Origin: G963664835 sp963664835
Lineage (GTDB): Bacteria > Chloroflexota > UBA6077 > FW602-bin22 > JBCLEL01
Length of the DNA: 64,000 nt
Assembly (NCBI GenBank): GCA_963664835.2
Contig: CAXXUG010000020.1
Location: forward strand, 186,001-250,000
Reading direction: 5' to 3'
Both the position numbers and the translations under genes were made by a program. This document shows, one piece after another, positions 16,730 through 25,414 of the stretch; position 1 is the first letter of the stretch, and each line of letters starts with the position of its first letter. The notes under the pieces were generated by a model that saw only the letters and a list, made by a program, of their open reading frames with translations, was not told the DNA's origin and searched no databases.

Positions 16730-17134
16730 CTAGTCTTCAGGGACTGGTCTGCAGCCGGGCCGGTCGTAGCGGTGAAACTCACCAACGCGGGTCGCGGCGA
16801 TGCGGATTGCCGGCCGGTCGCCGAGTACCTCGATGTGGTGCCAGGTGTTCTTGGGAGCGAAGACGAAGTCGCCGGCGCTGACTTTCAAGGGTTCAGGCTG
16901 GCCTTCGAATAGCCATGACAGTTCGCCCTCGGCGATGTACCAGCACTCGACGTCCTTGTGGTAATGGTAGTCGTTTTCGTGGCCGGGGGACTGGCAGATG
17001 GCTACCACCCGGAACTCGTCGCCCTCTGCGATGACTTCACCCCAGGGAGGATCGCCGTTGCGGGCCTTGAGCTCGCTGAGGCGGCCGGTGAGTTTCTGGG
17101 CGTTAAGGACGGGGATTCTGGTGTCGGCGGACAT
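16730..17134 (-). CDS. cupin-domain protein
   Basis: 134 residues. The two cupin motifs are seen as YHYHKDVECWYIAEGE (metal-binding His, His, Glu) and GDFVFAPKNTWHHIEV. These small single-domain cupins bind a metal and act as enzymes or sensors; the substrate is unknown. I chose ATG 17134, which has AGGAGA 8 bp upstream; a longer frame to 17329 is translated from a low-complexity repeat and is not credible. Confidence 0.75.
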   Translation of the reverse strand: MSADTRIPVLNAQKLTGRLSELKARNGDPPWGEVIAEGDEFRVVAICQSPGHENDYHYHKDVECWYIAEGELSWLFEGQPEPLKVSAGDFVFAPKNTWHHIEVLGDRPAIRIAATRVGEFHRYDRPGCRPVPED

Positions 17135-17330
17135 TTGTGTGTCTCCTGGGGGATTGGGGATTGAGGATTTGGGATTGTGAATTGGGGATTTTGGATTTGT
17201 TTTGCAAAAAAGACACCTTTTTTTCTGATGGGTGGACCGCTGGATTGATGATTTTCGATTGTGGAATTGGGATTTGTTTTGCAAAGATGACGCTGGATTG
17301 CTCGGGAGAGCGGGTGAAATGGTGAGCATT
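17135..17330. repeat. degenerate GGGATT-rich repeat tract
   Basis: The tract is made of many GGGGATT / GGATTTTGG / GGGATTGTG variants, and TTTGTTTTGCAAA occurs twice (~17196 and ~17273). It is strongly asymmetric in base use compared with the surrounding DNA. It holds no gene and precedes the cupin gene. Confidence 0.6.
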
Positions 17331-17427
17331 GTCTTCAGCTAGATTTTACGTGATGGGTTGGTGGGTGTTAGCGGTTTTGGTACATGTGTTCGGCGCGGTC
17401 TTTGAAAGTCGCCGGAGGGTCGAGAGG

Positions 17428-17724
17428 CTAGTCGAGGCCTAGCTCTTTGCCAAGCTCGCGAACTGAACGCACCTTGCCGGCTTTGATCTGTTCAGACGAG
17501 ATGCGAAGCTGTTCCATCGCTTCGGGATCGCCAACGATGTCGAGGGTCTCGATAAGGGCCTCGTAGTCTTCCCACGCGAGGATGGCTAGCACCTGCCGGC
17601 CGTGCCGGGTCACGACAACGACGCCGGGCTCGTCCCCAAGCTGTTCAGGCAACTGTGTCAGCTTAGCGCGAGCGTCGACAATAGAGAGCACTGTCGTCGT
17701 TCTCGCGGTCATTCCTTCGGTCAT
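17428..17724 (-). CDS. Phd/YefM-family antitoxin
   Basis: About 98 residues: VLSIVDARAKLTQLPEQLG, then VVVTRHGRQVLAILAWEDYEAL, is the Phd/YefM DNA-binding fold that represses its own operon and neutralises a partner RelE/ParE toxin with its C-terminal tail. Its start overlaps the toxin stop by 4 bp. The toxin gene comes first, which is the less common order. An alternative start is the ATG five codons in. Confidence 0.82.
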   Translation of the reverse strand: MTEGMTARTTTVLSIVDARAKLTQLPEQLGDEPGVVVVTRHGRQVLAILAWEDYEALIETLDIVGDPEAMEQLRISSEQIKAGKVRSVRELGKELGLD

Positions 17725-18035
17725 AGCAGTCCTCTTCCAACCAGCTTTTCGGCCAATCTGTAGACGTCTCGTCTGTCGCGCTGGCGACGAATTCCCACGA
17801 ACACAATCACTACAGGTTTATCGGCCTCGATGACCTTGTACAGAACGCGATACCGTTGGCCGGCGGCGCGAACGCGTCGGTATTCGGCCAAGTCGCCAAC
17901 CAAAGTTGCGCCTTGCGACTGGGGCTCTTTCTCCAAGGCCAGGATGCGCCGATAAATCGCTTGTTGAGTACGGCGGCCCCTGATAGCTCGAATCGATTGT
18001 GCAGCCAACTCGGTGACGTTGACTGTGTACTCCAT
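17721..18035 (-). CDS. RelE/ParE-family toxin
   Basis: 104 residues. YTVNVTELAAQSIRAI at the start, YRRVRAAGQRYRVLY in the middle and VIVFVGIRRQRDRRDVYRLA near the end follow the RelE/ParE fold (ribosome-dependent mRNA endonuclease or gyrase poison). It is the first gene of the two-gene module and lies 121 bp from the end of the CRISPR array. Confidence 0.82.
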   Translation of the reverse strand: MEYTVNVTELAAQSIRAIRGRRTQQAIYRRILALEKEPQSQGATLVGDLAEYRRVRAAGQRYRVLYKVIEADKPVVIVFVGIRRQRDRRDVYRLAEKLVGRGLL

Positions 18036-18156
18036 GCAAGTATTGTACGTAATGGCGCTTTAATTATCAATAATACTGTACGTTATTCGGGCGCTAGTGC
18101 TTTTGCTGTCGAGTCATATCTCTGGCCAGAGCACCCCGAGGAAATTATCGAGTACA

Positions 18157-18789
18157 GTTTCAATGGGGCCGCGACTCTTAGGTCGCGGATATTACCGGCC
18201 GACGACGAGGCGGACAACCCGGGAATCACCTTCAATGGGGCCGCGACTCTTAGGTCGCGGATATGGCGTGCACGTGCACGGACTCCAGTGGCCAGGACAG
18301 CGAGTATTCCCTTCAATGGGGCCGCGACTCTTAGGTCGCGGATATGTGCGCCGGCGTATCTCATTGGGGTGTGTCTCCCAGTCCTTCAATGGGGCCGCGA
18401 CTCTTAGGTCGCGGATATGGTCAACCGGCAGACGATGACCGCCGACATCGCACGCCTTCAATGGGGCCGCGACTCTTAGGTCGCGGATATGAACGTGACG
18501 GGTTGGGGTACGCCGACCGCGCGCGACCACCTTCAATGGGGCCGCGACTCTTAGGTCGCGGATATTTGCGTCGGGAGGCCCAACTAGTCCCCGCGTTCGA
18601 CAGACTCCTTCAATGGGGCCGCGACTCTTAGGTCGCGGATATTGCGCCGAATACGTGAACGCGCGCGGGTTGCATTTACACCTTCAATGGGGCCGCGACT
18701 CTTAGGTCGCGGATATGTAGACGGGTCTTTCTGGAGAGGCGGTGTTGGGATATCCTTCAATGGGGCCGCGACTCTTAGGTCGCGGATAT
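18157..18789 (-). CRISPR. CRISPR array: nine 36-bp repeats, eight spacers
   Basis: Repeats start at 18157, 18229, 18310, 18383, 18455, 18530, 18607, 18681 and 18754. Eight are identical as far as I can read; the one at 18157 differs at its first two bases (GT instead of CC). Spacers are 36, 45, 37, 36, 39, 41, 38 and 37 bp. Each repeat contains a perfect 7-bp stem, CCGCGAC / GTCGCGG, around TCTTAG. Read on the minus strand the repeat begins ATATCCGCGACC and ends ATTGAAGG, the form of a type I 8-nt 5' handle. The cas operon runs in the same direction, and the aberrant repeat is at the far end, so I assign minus-strand transcription. Confidence 0.97.
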
Positions 18790-18965
18790 TGGCGTGCACT
18801 CTAACCGTCCTGCTATCTAGGCTCGGATGGCCTGGATGCGAGCGGCGCACCTTGGTACTTGTATTCAACTCGTTAATTTCGCCATCTCCTTATGATGAAA
18901 CACCTGTAAACTGCGCGTCCGCGAGCGCCGATGGGGTTTTGGGCATGGTCCCGCCGCTCGCGGCC
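18790..18965 (-). promoter_or_regulatory. probable CRISPR leader
   Basis: 176 bp between the array and the end of cas4-cas1 without a gene. On the minus strand it includes an AT-richer part with CAGGTGTTTCATCATAAGG about 70-90 bp before the first repeat. Position and repeat orientation support a leader; no promoter is certain. Confidence 0.55.
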
Positions 18966-20753
18966 TTACCGTGTCACAAAAACCGGGTACTCACCAAGTT
19001 CGCCCTGCAACGTCTTGGCAAGCAGCCGGGCTTGGATCTCGAGCAGCCTTCGATAGCTGACACGATAGCCAAAGAAGGGATGGGTTACAAGCGTCTCCAT
19101 TCGAGACTCGTATGCTCGGAAGAAGCCCTTGCGACCTCCTGCCGTGAGCGAAACGGCTCGTCCCGCCGTCACGAAGTCCCGCTCGGAAACCATCCTTGTA
19201 TTGATGGCACTGAGGACGGCGGAGTCGGCGATCAAAGGCCGCAATGGCTCCATCAAGTCGAGGGCCAGAGCAGGCCGGCCGTGACGCGGCTGGTGATAGA
19301 ACCCAACCATTGGATCGAATCCGACGGCATAACAAGCGATGGTCAGATCCTTGGTCAGCAGACTATAGCCGAGAGACAACAGAGCGTTGACCGGGTCGCG
19401 AGGCGGCCTCCGATTGCGGGCGGTAAAGTCGAAGGTGAACTTCGGCCCTACGTCCCGATCGCGCTCACGCTTCACCATGCCGGCGAACAGACCAAAATAT
19501 ATCCGCGCGGCCAACCCCTCGAAGCCGAGGAGCTCATCAAGCGAGCCTGCGGCTTCCACGCGCGCGACGAGTGATTTCAATTGCCGCAACTCTGCCTCCG
19601 GCGGATCGAGATGATTGCGCAGGAGCATGGTCCGTTGATTGCGAATCTTGCCGGCGACGAGCTTTTTGGCAAGCCGGAGGCAGAACCAAGGCTCGTCGAC
19701 GAGACGGAACTGGGTCTTTCTCAAGAAGACGTTCTTGGTGTTAAGTCCGGTCGTGACGCCGTAGAACCATCCGCCCTGTGAGAAGTAGCAGATTGGCTTC
19801 TCCGCGCGACACAGCTCCTGGACGGCCTGGGTGCTGATCTGGATGGCGCCCATGAGATTGACCTGGCAAATCTCGTTGATGCGGGCGTCTTGGACGACTT
19901 TGTCACGCTCCTTGATTCGGAGGACGCCGCCGGACTTGCCGACACGCAGCCCCGGGGAGTTCAGGTAGAGGGGGCGTAGATCGACGTGGGGAGCTACTAG
20001 CAGTCGCGTCGCCTTGGCCGGAGGGAGCTTTGGAAGTTTGGGCCGGCTCTGGAACATCTCAAGCTGCTCCGGGCCAATATAGTCATCATCATCGACGTGC
20101 GACCGCAGATGCCAAGTTTCGTCGGGCATGCAGATGCCAACGAGAGAGCAGCCGGGGCACTTGGGCGAGTCGACGAGCGGTGGAGGGATTTCGGTCGCGG
20201 CCGCTGTCTGCCAAGCGTCGGCAATGGCTCTCTCCGCTTCGGCGAGCGCCTGGTCATCGAACTGGACCCGCACTCTCTGCCGGGTCTTCTGGTAGAAGAT
20301 GATGCCTTCTTCGCAGCGATAGCCGTTGGCGCGCAGCACGAGCGCCTGTACGGCCATCTGAACTCGGTCGGTGGGCCAGGCGCGCAGGCCCTCGTCTTCG
20401 GTCATTGGCCGGCCATGTTTGTAGTCGATGGGCGTGGCGCGACCGCCGGCGAACTCGGCCAGATCGAGCTTGGCGATTACGCGGTGTTTCTCGGACGATA
20501 GCGTTATCGAACGGACGACAACGGGCTCTTCGGACTCTTCATCTGGCCTGGGCGCGGACCGGCCTTCTTTGTCGACGCGCTTGTGTTGGACTGAGCCCTC
20601 GACGGTGTGCTCGTTGTGGGCGAATACGCCTTCGACTTGCTCGAAGTAGAACAGCCGGGGACAGTAGACGTACTCGTTGATCATGCGGGCGGGCAGGTAG
20701 TCGGGCAATGCACGGCGGGAAGGTGCGAGATCAAGGGCCGGCGGGGTGGTCAC
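18966..20753 (-). CDS. cas4-cas1: Cas4-Cas1 fusion, spacer-acquisition protein
   Basis: 595 residues from GTG 20753, preceded by AAAGGAAA. The Cas4 part (about 1-240) has the first iron-sulfur Cys in YCPRLFYFE (C31), nuclease residues in KLDLAEF and PIDYKHGRP, a QMAVQALVL helix, and a CPGCSLVGIC cluster. The Cas1 part carries FEGLAARIYF (catalytic Glu), GFYHQPRHGRPALALDLMEP (His and late acidic residue) and NALLSLGYSLL. Both halves look complete. Cas4 trims prespacers and helps choose PAM-proximal ends; Cas1 integrates them with Cas2. The fusion is typical of type I-G. A longer frame to 20951 overlaps cas2 and is rejected. Confidence 0.93.
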   Translation of the reverse strand: MTTPPALDLAPSRRALPDYLPARMINEYVYCPRLFYFEQVEGVFAHNEHTVEGSVQHKRVDKEGRSAPRPDEESEEPVVVRSITLSSEKHRVIAKLDLAEFAGGRATPIDYKHGRPMTEDEGLRAWPTDRVQMAVQALVLRANGYRCEEGIIFYQKTRQRVRVQFDDQALAEAERAIADAWQTAAATEIPPPLVDSPKCPGCSLVGICMPDETWHLRSHVDDDDYIGPEQLEMFQSRPKLPKLPPAKATRLLVAPHVDLRPLYLNSPGLRVGKSGGVLRIKERDKVVQDARINEICQVNLMGAIQISTQAVQELCRAEKPICYFSQGGWFYGVTTGLNTKNVFLRKTQFRLVDEPWFCLRLAKKLVAGKIRNQRTMLLRNHLDPPEAELRQLKSLVARVEAAGSLDELLGFEGLAARIYFGLFAGMVKRERDRDVGPKFTFDFTARNRRPPRDPVNALLSLGYSLLTKDLTIACYAVGFDPMVGFYHQPRHGRPALALDLMEPLRPLIADSAVLSAINTRMVSERDFVTAGRAVSLTAGGRKGFFRAYESRMETLVTHPFFGYRVSYRRLLEIQARLLAKTLQGELGEYPVFVTR

Positions 20754-20770
20754 TATGCTATTTCCTTTGG

Positions 20771-21061
20771 CTAGACGACGATCAGCGGCGCGTCGACGTT
20801 GACGTAGGGTTTGCCGAGCGCGGTGACGACGCGGTCGCCCCGTCCGTCGGTGGGTCCTAGGTCGATGAACAGGACTTGGTCTTCGTCGTGATGGATGATT
20901 TCGGCCAGCTCGGCGCGCAAGCGGACCAAGTCGATGCGCCGGAGCCGGCACTCGAAGACGGAGAGTTGGAGGTGAGCGCCCCAGGCTTGCATGGTTTTGA
21001 AGACTCGCCGGAGGCGCTTGGGGTCGGCGATGTCGTAGCAGATGATGTAGGAGTTACGCAT
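20771..21061 (-). CDS. cas2: Cas2
   Basis: 96 residues: YIICYDIADPKRLRRVFKTM with the conserved Asp after the first strand, then QLSVFECRL and a D-Q-V-L-F-I-D-L strand. Cas2 dimerises and bridges two Cas1 dimers during spacer integration. The start was placed at ATG 21061, overlapping csb2 by 8 bp; a longer frame adds an unrelated N-terminus. It lies between csb2 and cas4-cas1, 17 bp before the latter. Confidence 0.93.
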   Translation of the reverse strand: MRNSYIICYDIADPKRLRRVFKTMQAWGAHLQLSVFECRLRRIDLVRLRAELAEIIHHDEDQVLFIDLGPTDGRGDRVVTALGKPYVNVDAPLIVV

Positions 21062-23264
21062 GGCAATTAATTTCGCTACTCTTCGGAACACTCTCGAACA
21101 GTCCTCCGCCAAGATGGCGGCTTCTTCCGAGAATAATAGGCCCATTGACGGTCACGTCGAACTTAAGGCAGACTCTAGCGACCAACCCAACCTTGGGTAC
21201 ACCTCGTATATCAAGTGGCGTCACATGAGGCATGGGAAGACCTCGACGTTGGCACTCTGCACGTACGTCCATAGCGAGAACTACCGCCGCACCCACGCGT
21301 TTCCGGTGGCGCGTGACCTGATACGGCGTCACGCTCACCCAAGTGTGTGACGGGACGAAAAGGCGATCGGAGTCGGGATCGACGGAGGTTGCCGAGAGAA
21401 TCAAGTGGCCCGCCAAACCCGCCCTAAGCTGGCGAAAGTCGATCATTGCTGCGTCGAGATATGCGAGATGCTCCTCTTCTCGACGCGTCGGCGATCGTTG
21501 ATCGATAACATGCGGAGCGACGATCAGAAGTCGTGCTTCCGCGGGATCGAACAGAAATGTCAGGTGCGGACTCGTTTCGCTGCGAGCGACTGATCCGTCT
21601 AACTCGTGGCCCGTGAAGAAGGCCGGCAATCTTGTATTTGCGCCGCGCGCTTGTTGGACTCTAGCAATCACAGCACGACGGAGCGCCCGTGCTGCCTCGT
21701 TCGGCTGTGCCTCTGCCACAAGTCCTGCCTTGATCGCAAATACATGAATACCTTTTGTAGATCGAGCCGGTGCCATCACACCCAAACCCAGAAAGCGACC
21801 ATCCCCGATTACCAGCGGCCCTGTGATTGGCTCACTGAAACGGATCTGGACATGCCAGAGTCGCTCCTTGGCAAAGCGGGTACCTTTAGCGAACGCTTCC
21901 ACCCGCTGACCATTGATTTCGAACGGCTCGCGCTGAACCCGAATTTCATCAGGGTGACACCGCACTTGAGCGTGTCGAAGGGCATGGAAGACAGCTGCTG
22001 CTGCACGCCTCTGCTCCGCACAGCGTTCCGCTCCGTCTTTCGCCTCGTGGGCAAGGCGCGCCGGGTCAATTCGTCGTCGCCGGGCGGACTCCGGCAAAGC
22101 AACCGGAGTTACTGTATGCCAGACTCGGAAGCGACCATCAACTCCGTAATGTTTCAGCATATCTTTGACCTCGGTCGGTGTTACGTCGATCGGCTCGCCG
22201 CCAATCGGACTAGCAAGCTCGGTACCTGTAAACGCCCAATTCATGTCGTCGCTGCGTAGCGGACCTCCTGACGGGATCTCGACCAATACCCTTCGGATAC
22301 CGCGGTCAGCATGAGGATGACCTATCGATGGCAAGGGTACGATCTTGACTCTCAGGCTTGTTGGGCCGCTGTCGGCTCCGTTCGCCTTGCGCCCCACCAG
22401 GATACGCTCGATATCGCAGTTTTTCGCTGGCAGGGCATCGCGCAACCGTGCCGCCGCCGCATTGCGCAGCGTCTCGACCAGCATTGCCGCTCGCTCCAAG
22501 GGCCAAACAGCGAAGGGTGCCTTGGGGCCACGTTCGCGGAGCTCGTAATTCATCCTTGTCGGCGGGCTCTCATAGGCAATCTGCGCAAACCGCACTTTTG
22601 GTGGCTGAGAGAAGCTTTGCGTGACCTTGCGCCCTGACTTCTCCGTCCGAAATCGTTCCGCATTGGCTGCGTAGCGACTCATGAGATTTTCAAGAGTTCC
22701 TCGGCGTGGGCACGGTAGCGGTCTGCCACCCTGAGGCGACGGTCGGTATATGGAGCCAGGATAGTTCATCAAACGTCGCCCGAGTTCTGATTCGCCGGCT
22801 AGCTCCTCTCCCCAAGCCCAAGCCATATCTATACCGCGACCGAATTGATACAACCTCTCAGCGAGAGCACAAATCGTGCCAGCATAGTGTTGGCCATTCT
22901 CGTTCGCCGGGAATCTCCAAGCGTATACGAAGGGGATGTGTGGGTCGAACAACAGCGGTTGGACAATCTTGGACGTGCGAACCTCAGCAATACGGCGCTG
23001 GTCTCCGCCCTTCGCGTCCAAGTCGTTGTTCGGCACATAGTTCTTGAAAGACTGACCTTTCGCGAGACGGGGCGATCCAATCATAGGAGGATCAAGGTTT
23101 TCGAGCCATGTGAGAGCATCTCTCTCCGCCTCACGCAGAGGTCCACTGATGCCTGCGCCGGCTACCAGGGCTTGGAACAACCTAGCCGGAGAAGGTGGGC
23201 CGCCATCGGCACCATGGTAGCGTCCCTCATGAAGACGGACGGCGACAAGTAACACGTGGAACAT
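21054..23264 (-). CDS. csb2: Csb2, type I-G Cascade subunit (Cas5-Cas6 type)
   Basis: 736 residues. The N-terminus VRLHEGRYHGADGGPPSPAR is the Csb2 (GSU0054) signature. The protein is regarded as a fusion of a Cas5-like and a Cas6-like RAMP: it caps the 5' handle and processes pre-crRNA. A Gly-rich RAMP loop, GRSRHLGGGLF, is present close to the C-terminus. It follows csb1 by 3 bp and overlaps cas2. The length is within the range I know for the family. Confidence 0.88.
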   Translation of the reverse strand: MFHVLLVAVRLHEGRYHGADGGPPSPARLFQALVAGAGISGPLREAERDALTWLENLDPPMIGSPRLAKGQSFKNYVPNNDLDAKGGDQRRIAEVRTSKIVQPLLFDPHIPFVYAWRFPANENGQHYAGTICALAERLYQFGRGIDMAWAWGEELAGESELGRRLMNYPGSIYRPSPQGGRPLPCPRRGTLENLMSRYAANAERFRTEKSGRKVTQSFSQPPKVRFAQIAYESPPTRMNYELRERGPKAPFAVWPLERAAMLVETLRNAAAARLRDALPAKNCDIERILVGRKANGADSGPTSLRVKIVPLPSIGHPHADRGIRRVLVEIPSGGPLRSDDMNWAFTGTELASPIGGEPIDVTPTEVKDMLKHYGVDGRFRVWHTVTPVALPESARRRRIDPARLAHEAKDGAERCAEQRRAAAAVFHALRHAQVRCHPDEIRVQREPFEINGQRVEAFAKGTRFAKERLWHVQIRFSEPITGPLVIGDGRFLGLGVMAPARSTKGIHVFAIKAGLVAEAQPNEAARALRRAVIARVQQARGANTRLPAFFTGHELDGSVARSETSPHLTFLFDPAEARLLIVAPHVIDQRSPTRREEEHLAYLDAAMIDFRQLRAGLAGHLILSATSVDPDSDRLFVPSHTWVSVTPYQVTRHRKRVGAAVVLAMDVRAECQRRGLPMPHVTPLDIRGVPKVGLVARVCLKFDVTVNGPIILGRSRHLGGGLFESVPKSSEINCHA

Positions 23265-23267
23265 TAA

Positions 23268-24506
23268 TCAACCCTCATTGGAATCATCATCGCTCTTTTT
23301 AGCAAGCAACTTCTTTGCCTCCCTGAGATCAAAGTTGTGTTCCAAGGTAGACAGCATATGGTTGCCAAAACGATCCTGGAAGTCGCCAGAGGCCTTTTTT
23401 GCGTACCCCTCAATCAACTCTCTCGATTCCGCTGAGGCTAGATTCATAAGTCTTGGCTCACCGCGACGGGGAACTGCAAACCACTCATCTTGCCCCGCGT
23501 ACCGAAGGTTGCAACCTTCGCGCAAGAATAGGTCGATATCCGTCGTGGCGGCCAACAACGAGAGGCTCATAAGGTACTTTTGAATACTTCGAGTAGCTTC
23601 AGTATTCGCACCTCGCAAGCCTCGCAAAGCGACAAGATTGACCGTCACCTCACGCTCAATTCGGCCTCGTACTAGAATGCCGCCAAGGATTCGCGCTTCG
23701 GGATTCACAGCCCCATCGCGATACTGAGGGACCCTGTCTGTCTTCCGAAACACAGCGGGAGCGTCTGCCAGTCCCGCGTCTGACCGCTTCCCTCTGTTCC
23801 TCTTTGCTTCCTCTGTTTTAAGTTCACTCTGCTGCCTTTCGTCGAGCAACTTCCAGACGGAGTTGAATTGAGCCGCCGCATGAAGTACCTCAACGTCCCA
23901 AGCCCGGATCACGGCACGTACAAGTCGGGGGCGCTTCTCGCCACTGCCGCCACGCGAATCCCACACACCAAATACGAGCGAGGTCGGTGCCAGAGCGCAG
24001 AGAGGACCACAATCTCCGGATTCTCGCAACTTCCTGAACGCGCGCCTCAAGTATTCTGAAAGAGACGGCGAAGACATTACTATGGCGTCAGCGCTCCGAT
24101 GCGCAATTTCGAGAATCGAGAGTCTTTCTTGAAACGAGTCCGGATCGTTCTTCTTGCCGCGATCGAAAACAATCTCTATCTGTGGCACCAGGTCGGCGAG
24201 CGGGTTCAGAGGCAAGCCATCGGCAGCTTTCTTAAACAGCGGCTCCATTCGATTCGCCTGGGAACCGACGCTGTCGATCAGAGCAACCCTCGTACCGTCG
24301 GAAAGTGTGTCGATGTTATAACCGATATCGGCGTAGGTTGGAGGATAGATGATGCCTGCGTCTCCATTCACCGATTCTACCGGCAGCAGTCTCTGCTTTA
24401 GATGCAGCGCAACGGGCCCCTTGGGATCAGTGGCCCAAGCATCAAGGACATCTTCGGTTATTAGCCTCCCAATATCCCGCTCTGGGTTCGCTTCTGTTTG
24501 ATTCAT
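23268..24506 (-). CDS. csb1: Csb1, type I-G Cas7 backbone subunit
   Basis: 412 residues from ATG 24506, which shares its base with the csb3 stop and follows GGAGGAAACC. IDSVGSQANRMEPLF near residue 75 and LVFGVWDSRGGSGEKRPRL, then VRAVIRAWDVEVL, are typical of the GSU0053 (Cas7) family. Several copies line the crRNA in the surveillance complex. A charged region about residues 250-280 (EEAKRNRGKRSDAG) is probably a loop. Confidence 0.9.
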   Translation of the reverse strand: MNQTEANPERDIGRLITEDVLDAWATDPKGPVALHLKQRLLPVESVNGDAGIIYPPTYADIGYNIDTLSDGTRVALIDSVGSQANRMEPLFKKAADGLPLNPLADLVPQIEIVFDRGKKNDPDSFQERLSILEIAHRSADAIVMSSPSLSEYLRRAFRKLRESGDCGPLCALAPTSLVFGVWDSRGGSGEKRPRLVRAVIRAWDVEVLHAAAQFNSVWKLLDERQQSELKTEEAKRNRGKRSDAGLADAPAVFRKTDRVPQYRDGAVNPEARILGGILVRGRIEREVTVNLVALRGLRGANTEATRSIQKYLMSLSLLAATTDIDLFLREGCNLRYAGQDEWFAVPRRGEPRLMNLASAESRELIEGYAKKASGDFQDRFGNHMLSTLEHNFDLREAKKLLAKKSDDDSNEG

Positions 24507-25414
24507 CAGATGGTTTCCTCCGTTACGTTTGTAATACAGCGTGCTTGTCCCTCTCTCCCAGGCCAGTCGAGGTACATACGAAAAGTCCGCCGTGAAAATG
24601 GAAGCTCGACGCCTCCAAGCGCAGATCTCAGCAGGCAAATGTCGAGCAAATCGCCATCGTCAAGAACACTCAAGACACCGTAACGGTATTCGAGCTTCGA
24701 CAGTGCTTCTGGTCGTGCGTTTGTCAGCCCAATTGCTGCCATGATCTCGACAATTGGAAAGCCCATTGGCGTAAATCTGTCGTTGGCGTGATTGTTCAGC
24801 GAGAAGCCAATGTGAATGTCTATGTAGTCCCGTCGCCAGTCGAACCGGAAGCTACTACTCTGAGGCTCAGACAAAGCAAAAGGATCCGACACAGCTTCAC
24901 CGCACCTATCGCGAATCAAGTTAAGAGCATCTTGTGCCAGTGCTGCGCCTGGATATCCACCTGAACCTGCCCAGAACTTGACGTTATCAAGAGATGTTCT
25001 TCTCCGATCTTCACCCCAATGTCGGATCAAGAGTTGAGCAGCTTGCCCCTCCTGGTCGAAGCTTGACACTTCCAGTACAGCGGGGAGCGTCGCGGGACTG
25101 GAGGGAACAGGAAATGGAAACGCGGTGCTATGCTGAAGTTTCCTCGTAGGCACATCCCATTTACTGGTACTTAGATTCGAGTTTGTTGGTGCAATCGAGT
25201 GGACTTCGGCTTTTTCCAAAAACTGCAATACAATTTTGATAGGATTTCTCTCACCCTTCGCCCGTATACTAAATCGAACGTCAGTAGGATTTCTCCAGTC
25301 AAAACCGCCCTCAGCATTCCCACACAACACCTCTGCGGCTTCCAAGAATCCCATACAAGCGAATACTTGGCCGGGGTTGAAGAGATCCACTGGTATAGAG
25401 GCTTCGGCCATCAC
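24506..25414 (-). CDS. csb3: Csb3 (putative Cas8-like subunit of the Csb3 variant of type I-G)
   Basis: 302 residues. IPVDLFNPGQVFACMGFLEA at the start and FWAGSGGYPGAALAQDALNL, then GFSLNNHANDRFTPMGFP, match what I know as Csb3, the protein that takes the place of Csx17 in some type I-G loci. It is thought to serve as the large subunit for PAM recognition, though it is far shorter than most Cas8 proteins. It overlaps cas3 by 4 bp (ATGA). No csx17 is present. Confidence 0.75.
   Translation of the reverse strand: MMAEASIPVDLFNPGQVFACMGFLEAAEVLCGNAEGGFDWRNPTDVRFSIRAKGERNPIKIVLQFLEKAEVHSIAPTNSNLSTSKWDVPTRKLQHSTAFPFPVPSSPATLPAVLEVSSFDQEGQAAQLLIRHWGEDRRRTSLDNVKFWAGSGGYPGAALAQDALNLIRDRCGEAVSDPFALSEPQSSSFRFDWRRDYIDIHIGFSLNNHANDRFTPMGFPIVEIMAAIGLTNARPEALSKLEYRYGVLSVLDDGDLLDICLLRSALGGVELPFSRRTFRMYLDWPGREGQARCITNVTEETI

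Noticed and set aside
18083..18868. Several ~100-residue open frames on both strands with repeated SMGPRLLGRGY or HIRDLRVAAPL segments
   Set aside because: They are translations of the CRISPR repeats and spacers, not genes.
20754..20951. N-terminal extension of Cas4-Cas1 to 661 residues
   Set aside because: It is Arg/Pro-rich, overlaps cas2 in another frame, and GTG 20753 has a ribosome binding site.
21606..22259. 217-residue frame opposite csb2
   Set aside because: Antisense shadow of csb2; no motif and odd composition.
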